Below are positions 57,948 to 64,000 of a stretch of 64,000 nt of DNA, one piece after another (within the stretch, counting starts at the first letter, position 1; every line of letters begins with the position of its first letter). The notes below the pieces were generated by a model. That model worked only from the letters and a program-made list of their open reading frames with translations, had not been told where the DNA came from and did no database searches. A program made the position numbers and the translations under genes. Where the stretch lies: NCBI RefSeq assembly GCF_900640115.1, contig NZ_CAAAIW010000010.1:1-64000 (forward strand), written 5' to 3'. Origin of the DNA: Legionella yabuuchiae. GTDB lineage: Bacteria > Pseudomonadota > Gammaproteobacteria > Legionellales > Legionellaceae.

Positions 57948-58697
57948 TTAAGCCGTAGCGCTTAATGTGATAATCAGACCATGGGTGTAAGCATGGGATT
58001 CATAAAGACTGGTATTGAAAGCTTGCCCTGCTGCCTTTGCCAGACTGGATTTACCCCAGTCGGAGAACTCATAGCCTATGCCTAATTTCGTACGGCCACT
58101 TAAGGGAGCCTGGATACCAGCACCCAGGGCATAGGCCAGGCTGGTTTTGCTCTTGTCTTGAAAAGGCGGCGCTGGTACTTCATTGGAAATCTTAGGCCTT
58201 GCGACAAAATCTTTGGCCTTGTTTTATCCCACGCCGATGCCAGCTGTAAGATAAGGCTTTAAGCGCGGGTGCGCATCATAAGTGAGCTTGCCTTTAACTA
58301 AGACGCGCTTGTGCTGGAGGCTGTAGCTGTATCTGAAATTGTTAAAATCGGCATCAGCGTCTTCTAAAATATCGCCTGACAGATGGTCATTGGATGTCAT
58401 TGCCAGCGCCAGGCCTAATTGCAGCGACAGCCTGTCGTTGATGGGACGCTCAGCGCCTGCGAATAATTCCACAAAAGCGAGGGCACGCCAGTCATTGCCT
58501 GCCAGATAGCTTTTTTCAATGTCCGGCTCTAAAAAAAAGGTTCGACTGCTGCCGGTATCAGACCAGACAGGGCCGGCGCTGATAGAGCCCACCCAGTTCC
58601 AGTCTTTGGAGGCCACAACAGGCCCCATGCTGCCTGCCTGAGCTTGACTAGCCAGCACGACCGCTGTGATGAGTGAAAGAAATAAGCGGTGTTTCAT
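57948..58697 (-). pseudogene. outer-membrane beta-barrel protein with an internal stop codon
   Basis: The reading frame spans 249 sense codons with a single in-frame TAA at 58224-58226 (codon 158). Before it: signal peptide LITAVVLASQAQAG and beta strands such as DWNWVGSISAGPVW and PYLTAGIGVG. After it the same frame continues with strongly barrel-like sequence (SLAYALGAGIQAPL, KLGIGYEFSDWG) and ends in TLSATA, an aromatic-poor but typical final strand. The change is probably a single substitution from a Tyr codon. Ribosome site AGGAG of the target gene overlaps its final codons. Confidence 0.8.
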
Positions 58698-58846
58698 AAG
58701 CGCTCCTTGCCTAATGAGAAGTAGTTATAAAGTGAAAATGGTTCCTCTGATTTTTACAGTTTTCGAGTCTCTGACATTGAAAAATAATTTCCATTAAGAT
58801 ACGTTGCTGATGATTTAAAATCAAAAAAATTATTCAAATTTTCATC

Positions 58847-59050
58847 CATCTAACCCACCTCAAACATTTCGAGACAGCGACTATCGCATCACTGTTTAAT
58901 TGGATTAATGAGAAAAACGGTATCCAAATTGCAAGTAATGTCAGATCTTATCAAGGGTTGATGGTGCATGGTTTTGGAAAATTAGCTGTCGTTTTATTTC
59001 TCATGCGTTTACCTACTGAACATGTACAAAAAAGATACCTCCTGTCATAA
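58847..59050 (+). pseudogene. possible eroded coding remnant, unrecognised
   Basis: This frame gives a coherent run, LFNWINEKNGIQIASNVRSY then QGLMVHGFGKLAVVLFLMRL, ending in a TAA, with no start codon or ribosome site. It reads as the tail of a decayed gene. No family is recognised. The rest of 58698-59080 is AT-rich and featureless apart from the promoter expected for the next gene. Confidence 0.35.
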
Positions 59051-59080
59051 TACGTCGTACTCTGTGGTTATGGAAGTTTA

Positions 59081-62000
59081 ATGAAGTCTTTTCAACAAAT
59101 TATCGATTTCATATGTGAAGATATTTATGGCAAATCTGTTTCAAATTGGAACAATGAGTGGAAAAGAATCACTGAGGTTGAACGCTACAATACAGCCTCT
59201 TACCGATATCGTCGTTGGCCAGGCAATTGGCCTCCTCCGAAAAGCTATTTTCACGAAGAGGTCGATGCTGAATACAATATAAAATTTACAAACAATATTC
59301 TTCCTCATTTAAGGGCTTTATGGCTTAATAAAATCTCTGCCGCAGATTTTCCTAGTCATTTAAATCGTTTTTTTAAGAGGCATCCTTGGCTATCTACTAT
59401 AGCAAATAATGATGACAAATTTGTTATAGCATATATCAGCCCACTCATTAAGAGTACATTAGATGCAACTAATTTATCCCTTTCGAAGAACTATAGTTAC
59501 AATAACCTTGGTTACTATGAACTAGACTGTTCATATTACGAAATACAATGGCCAGCATTCAATGATAAGAAATTTATGCATCGAATGCATGATTATCCTC
59601 TAGATTTAATCTATGGAAATCATTATGAGCAATTTTTATTACTACCCTCACTGGCAACGCGCTGGCCTCACATGGACGCGAGCACCTATCATCTTTCTAG
59701 GTTAGATGTTTATCGACTTCTGTTTACTTATTTTGGAATCAAGGCTTCACCCCCTGAAGGGCAGACTCAACTGGTCGCAAATATCATGCCGGTGGAACTG
59801 GGCGAATTAAAGGAGTTAGATCTTCTTAGCAAAAGCTATTGTCAGAGTTGGCTAATTAATTTAGATAGCGTAGATAATCCGTATTGGATTTTTCTTGATA
59901 AATATGAAGGCCGAAACTCACTCTACATTTCGTCAGAAATTGCGAAAGATAAGGAATTTCAACTCAAATTAGAAGCTATTAAATCCTGTTTCTCAATAGA
60001 TGAAATCGTTACCATTGACAATAAATGTGAAACCAAATACACCTATTTACCAGATAACTTAATCTGGCAATATCAGTTATTTGCAAGAGTATTGCCTTAT
60101 TGTATGCAAAGCCATCGTGCAATACCTTTAGAGACGTACCGTAACAGAATTTCTTTATATCATTTAGTTGCCTATGTTTGGGAAGCTTTAATTAAAACTT
60201 CTTTTGCAAAAACTGAGCAAAAAGCTAGCAATAGTTTTCAATATGCCGACCCTTTTACAGAACAGCCATGGCATCAACTGCTGAAATCACCTCCATCTGA
60301 TAAAACCACACTAACACAATTAGAGCCGTTACATGCAGAGAAAATCTTGGCATCAGTTGATCAAAAAAAGATTCAGATGGCTTGGGACGATAAAGCAGGC
60401 GACAAATTTCAGTTAACAACAATCGTTGAAGGGAATAATTTCCTCCAGTCTTGCTTTATGGCGTGCTTCCAATCTGTACACCATATAGCACTAACCTTGA
60501 CAGCATCATCAAAAAAAGACATGCCTGATCTACCATTGTACATTTTTGATAAGTCTACTGAAAAATTAACGGGTGTTAGCTTTGCAATTAATAGTGAAGA
60601 GGCAATCAATCCAGGACATTTTCCGCCTTTAGTGCGTTTAAGTAACAGTGCTGCATGTAATCGTTTATTACTGACACATTATCGCGTTCCAATAGCTGAT
60701 TTGAGGGTTACTAATCGCTGGGATGAAGCTGGACGATTAGTTTTTTTATTGTTTAATAAGTTTGAAGAAGGATTGAGCCAACAAGCCATTCAAAACTATC
60801 TACAGCAGGATAAAGTTTGGCGCCAAGATTGGTACAATCCAGCAATAACACCTAAGCAAGATTCTTTTGCATGGCGTATGGCGCAATTTGCTCAAATGGG
60901 CCACTTAGGTACAGATGCCTTCTTTGGTTATTTACGTGACAATTATTTAAAACATTGGCATGCAATTCATCAAACCCCGCAATTAAATCTTTCTGTCTTG
61001 TTTGATTTAAACGGGGATCATCTAAACAGTGCTGCCCAATATATAGAACATTTATGCGAGGAGTTAACACAATTTATTCGCGATGAGCGATGCATTCCTA
61101 AATTTAAGCAAATTCACTTTGTTTTACCTCAGTCATTCACCCGCGCAGCTCTTGAAGAAACAGCAAAATTAATTCGAAATGTTAATGATTGCAGGTACAT
61201 TCACAGCAATGAAACCGAAGCCTTTTTTTTATATGAATTTAAAACGCTTTCAGAGGCAGAACAGGATGGTTGGTTATGTGAACTTGAGAAATTAGCAGCG
61301 CTTGATAATAACCCCTTAATAACCATGATCCGTATCCCTGAACTGAATACCCAAGTCAGTGATGATGCAGAAGAAAATGCTTTGAAGGCTAGATACCAAG
61401 CCTTACAAAATAAAATTCTCGATAATCAACGACTCCATCATGAGAAAGAATTAGCAAACAATACTCTTATCCTTTACCAAGGCGCTGATGGAACACTAGA
61501 TCCCATGGTGGATATTCGTAATTTAAGACACCGCTTAAAACAGCCATTCACAGGAAAAGATGAAACGGTTTTGCTCTCGTCTAATGCACCTGGTATCCAA
61601 CAAGAGTTGCAACAAAATATTGAAGCTCGGCATGAAATCGCGCATCAAGTTCAAAAAAAACGAGTTGTTTATGAAGAACAAGAACCAGACATCAAACGTT
61701 ATGATTTAGATTTAAGCCGCCTGTTTACGCGTCATAATATTGAAGATCGCCTCTCTACCCGCGAGGAATCAGTGAGCTGGGCCAAGCAATTTAGCCTTTG
61801 GGTTGGGAGTGATACAGATGCATATTACCTGATTAATTACATCGAACCAGAAGCGTTGAAAAAAATAAGGCAATATGAATCTTTTTTTCAGCTGGGAATC
61901 GTACCCAATCATTTGCCCTTTGGATTTTTTCTTAGCTCTCATCCAAATGTCCAATTCTCTTATATCCTCTGTTTTGATGAAGACAGAGCGAAAAGAGAGC

Positions 62001-64000
62001 AATATGAATGGGAAGCAAAAACAAAAGAAATACGTAATCCCTTTATCCCTCATTTAGATGCTCAAGCAAAAGCAGTCAATTTTGATGGAGATTATCGCCA
62101 GTTTGATTTAATTGGAAAACAAGAAACAGCTCAAATATCCTTTTGGTATCATCTAGCAACGCAGTCGCTTAATTCAGAACAACATCAACAACAAGTTACA
62201 CTTTTACGCAAAGTATCCCAAACACATTTTAATCCGCTGCATCCCGATATACCTATCGTAATGAGTCGCTATGAACTATCAGGTAATTTCGACCGTCCCT
62301 GGAATACGCTCACGCTCAAAAAACAGTTAGCGCTTTGGGCAGAAACTATTTTGGGAAAAGGCGTGGGGCAAGATTTTATTAGTGTATTTATCTTGACGAT
62401 GAATGAAACACAGCTGAAAAGTTTTGGGCAGTTGTGCTATCACTATGACAGTAAAGAATGGAAATTGGGCAGTCATCATTTTCTCCGCATTGCCTTTATA
62501 ATCTTTCAACATTTTGGAGAACATAATTTTAGAATTTGGAAAAATGCTATTTTTGACAATAGTGAAAATGCCACTGAATTACTAGCTAAACCTGTCTTAG
62601 ACGCGCTGGGATTTAGTTTAATCACATTAAAAGATAAATCGCCCGCTTACATCAGTATTTGGTTCAGACTATTAGAAGCCCAAGTCAAACATGTGGGTTG
62701 GGTAGGTTATGATCGTTTGTGGTATGCCTATCAAATCATGATTTCTTATATAGATCATAAGGGATTAAAGCTAGATGATGACCTGGTAGCACGCCTATTA
62801 AACACGCAGGTATCCTTTCAATCCCTCGTTTGGCTGGATCGTCTTTTTCATTGTTTAAAAAAGATAGAAGGACAGTTTTTCGATACAAAGGCTCAACAAC
62901 ACCTACTGGATAATCTTGATAAAATCGATTGGCAGCATAATGGTTTATTCTATGCGATGAGCTATAACGCGATGCCCTATTGGTCAGAGGATTTAAAATT
63001 AGAAAAATTTACGTATTCGCATGTTGATGCGGGTTATACGCCAAGCTGGGATAAGGTCATTGATAGCGATGCATTAGTCATTGACTTTGGCCGTTATCTC
63101 GCAGCCCAACTCAAGATTAATTTTAACCAATATCAGTATTATGTTAAACATATCAAACCATCCCTTGAAAGCAACAGTATTTCCTATCCAGTGGCGCGTT
63201 TATTGCTGATTAATCTTAAGTTTGGTGGGGAGGAAATCACCGATTGGGGTAGCGATGACCTAGAGACTATTTTACCAAAACTCTGTCATGACGAAATGAA
63301 CGAGGTGGTGGCGTGGTGGAATCAACAGTTTAAACTTGATGAGATAAATTTTGATAGTCACTATAAAATTCCCCTGGCTCATTTACCCCTCATTGCTCAT
63401 GTCTTGAAGGAATATGGCTTAAAGAATTTAGTAACTTCCCAGGCACATCATCCTGGGGAATTACAGAATTTAGCGTCATGTGGCATAAGTGAGACAATAG
63501 CCTTATTAAATGCCCTTGGTAAAACATGCCAATACTTGCAAAGCCAATCATTGCTCGAGTCACCGAAGGTGGCGGGCCAATTAATACAAATGACTGAACA
63601 CGCCTTGAAAGATGAGGCTTATTTAGCTGCCATGCGTCAAACACCTTGGCTACTTATTAAAATGGACTCTCCCTGGAAAAATTGGTTTTTTGGCCAGAGC
63701 AACGATGTTTTATCCACCCAAAAGCGATTTTTACAGCAGCTGGAAAGTATCTCTTTTCTCACATCAACTTGGCTACCCAATCGCGAAGATATTCAACATG
63801 CATTGTCTCAACTGGATGGCGAAACAATCCCACTTGATAGTCTCGATAATAAACGACGGGAACTTATCGCGACATGGGTAGGAATGGGGTGTGATATTAC
63901 AGAGCAAGATGCTACTTTCCGTCGATTAACCCGTAAAGAAGAAGAAAACTTCATACGACAATTCACTGATCAACTTCTGCCTCAATATACAAAAGAAAAC
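59081..64000 (+). CDS. very large hypothetical protein, partial (at least 1640 aa)
   Basis: An uninterrupted frame of 1640 codons runs from the ATG at 59081 to the window end, where it is still open. It starts MKSFQQIIDFICEDIYGKSV. Composition is hydrophilic, rich in Trp, Tyr, Asn and Gln, with no signal peptide, no clear membrane segment and no repeat visible. Blocks such as FLLLPSLATRWPHMDASTYH, then VTNRWDEAGRLVFLLFNKF, and LPLYIFDKSTEKLTGVSF look conserved in style but I cannot name a family. Legionella encodes many giant Dot/Icm effectors without homologues, so an effector is possible. That is inference from genome type and size only. Confidence 0.7.
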   Translation, partial: MKSFQQIIDFICEDIYGKSVSNWNNEWKRITEVERYNTASYRYRRWPGNWPPPKSYFHEEVDAEYNIKFTNNILPHLRALWLNKISAADFPSHLNRFFKRHPWLSTIANNDDKFVIAYISPLIKSTLDATNLSLSKNYSYNNLGYYELDCSYYEIQWPAFNDKKFMHRMHDYPLDLIYGNHYEQFLLLPSLATRWPHMDASTYHLSRLDVYRLLFTYFGIKASPPEGQTQLVANIMPVELGELKELDLLSKSYCQSWLINLDSVDNPYWIFLDKYEGRNSLYISSEIAKDKEFQLKLEAIKSCFSIDEIVTIDNKCETKYTYLPDNLIWQYQLFARVLPYCMQSHRAIPLETYRNRISLYHLVAYVWEALIKTSFAKTEQKASNSFQYADPFTEQPWHQLLKSPPSDKTTLTQLEPLHAEKILASVDQKKIQMAWDDKAGDKFQLTTIVEGNNFLQSCFMACFQSVHHIALTLTASSKKDMPDLPLYIFDKSTEKLTGVSFAINSEEAINPGHFPPLVRLSNSAACNRLLLTHYRVPIADLRVTNRWDEAGRLVFLLFNKFEEGLSQQAIQNYLQQDKVWRQDWYNPAITPKQDSFAWRMAQFAQMGHLGTDAFFGYLRDNYLKHWHAIHQTPQLNLSVLFDLNGDHLNSAAQYIEHLCEELTQFIRDERCIPKFKQIHFVLPQSFTRAALEETAKLIRNVNDCRYIHSNETEAFFLYEFKTLSEAEQDGWLCELEKLAALDNNPLITMIRIPELNTQVSDDAEENALKARYQALQNKILDNQRLHHEKELANNTLILYQGADGTLDPMVDIRNLRHRLKQPFTGKDETVLLSSNAPGIQQELQQNIEARHEIAHQVQKKRVVYEEQEPDIKRYDLDLSRLFTRHNIEDRLSTREESVSWAKQFSLWVGSDTDAYYLINYIEPEALKKIRQYESFFQLGIVPNHLPFGFFLSSHPNVQFSYILCFDEDRAKREQYEWEAKTKEIRNPFIPHLDAQAKAVNFDGDYRQFDLIGKQETAQISFWYHLATQSLNSEQHQQQVTLLRKVSQTHFNPLHPDIPIVMSRYELSGNFDRPWNTLTLKKQLALWAETILGKGVGQDFISVFILTMNETQLKSFGQLCYHYDSKEWKLGSHHFLRIAFIIFQHFGEHNFRIWKNAIFDNSENATELLAKPVLDALGFSLITLKDKSPAYISIWFRLLEAQVKHVGWVGYDRLWYAYQIMISYIDHKGLKLDDDLVARLLNTQVSFQSLVWLDRLFHCLKKIEGQFFDTKAQQHLLDNLDKIDWQHNGLFYAMSYNAMPYWSEDLKLEKFTYSHVDAGYTPSWDKVIDSDALVIDFGRYLAAQLKINFNQYQYYVKHIKPSLESNSISYPVARLLLINLKFGGEEITDWGSDDLETILPKLCHDEMNEVVAWWNQQFKLDEINFDSHYKIPLAHLPLIAHVLKEYGLKNLVTSQAHHPGELQNLASCGISETIALLNALGKTCQYLQSQSLLESPKVAGQLIQMTEHALKDEAYLAAMRQTPWLLIKMDSPWKNWFFGQSNDVLSTQKRFLQQLESISFLTSTWLPNREDIQHALSQLDGETIPLDSLDNKRRELIATWVGMGCDITEQDATFRRLTRKEEENFIRQFTDQLLPQYTKEN

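Noticed and set aside
1-64000. CRISPR arrays, rRNA operons, intact tRNA genes
   Set aside because: No regularly spaced direct repeats, rRNA sequence or complete tRNA cloverleaf was seen; only the tRNA-Arg 3' half is present.

Overview
The window looks like an accessory region of a Legionella-type gammaproteobacterial chromosome. It is AT-rich, it carries the Legionella-specific regulator set lvrR-lvrA-lvrB-lvrC (the last a CsrA paralogue), and it has a genomic-island-type conjugation locus (GI-T4SS, PFGI-1/ICEHin1056 class). No ribosomal or core metabolic operon is present, so nearly everything here is mobile or cargo. All family assignments come from reading translations and motifs, not from searches.

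Layout. (1) 1-1091: an insertion-sequence-like end has apparently decapitated a LuxR-type regulator, followed by a small gene. (2) 1213-8725, minus strand: a defence operon with a small HTH protein, an SNF2/RapA-like helicase, a type III methyltransferase (Mod) and a type III restriction subunit (Res). (3) 9016-28261: the conjugative core. lvrR is divergent from lvrABC, then comes a nearly uninterrupted set of GI-T4SS genes from a PilL-like protein to TraG, then a DUF938 methyltransferase and the TraD coupling protein. No relaxase or partition gene is in the window. (4) 28329-42006, minus strand: a biosynthetic cluster with an ATP-grasp ligase, an 800-residue protein I do not recognise and a 3313-residue NRPS. 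The NRPS reads A-T-Cy-A(Ox)-T-C-A-T-TE, and its adenylation pockets read by eye as Ser, Cys and Asn, so a Ser-thiazole-Asn scaffold is predicted. An MFS transporter is divergent from it. (5) 43712-49749: two promoter-proximal leader RNAs, each a type I hammerhead ribozyme fold followed by a conserved pseudoknot and two hairpins. One precedes a tyrosine-recombinase pair plus a DUF2779 nuclease-like gene. The other precedes a small gene, ssb and ardA. (6) 49820-54230: small cargo genes (CHMI-like tautomerase, two GNATs, an MHS-family transporter), an excisionase/integrase pair, and the 3' half of a tRNA-Arg(ACG) gene, which is probably the attachment-site end of the island. (7) 54231-56330: a scarred region with a structured element, a MITE-like inverted repeat, a fragment duplicated from the DUF2779 gene, an NTF2-like gene, a truncated CBS protein and an IS3-type transposase fragment. 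(8) 56330-58697, minus strand: remains of a diversity-generating retroelement (DGR): an outer-membrane barrel gene with an internal stop, a secreted DUF1566-type target protein with a variable-region-like 3' end and paired hairpins, and a truncated avd-like gene. Its template repeat and reverse transcriptase are gone. (9) 59081-64000: one open reading frame of at least 1640 codons that runs off the end, unrecognised and possibly an effector.

How it fits together. The lvr genes are the likely switch of the element, the T4SS and TraD transfer it, the recombinases and tRNA-Arg fragment mark its integration, and the RM operon, NRPS cluster and transporters are cargo. The most unusual part is the pair of hammerhead-pseudoknot leaders. 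They differ in sequence but share fold, spacing and position immediately after a recognisable promoter, and they sit ahead of gene sets expected to act early in establishment or in excision. A self-processing 5' leader shared by two operons of one island is my best candidate for an undescribed system.
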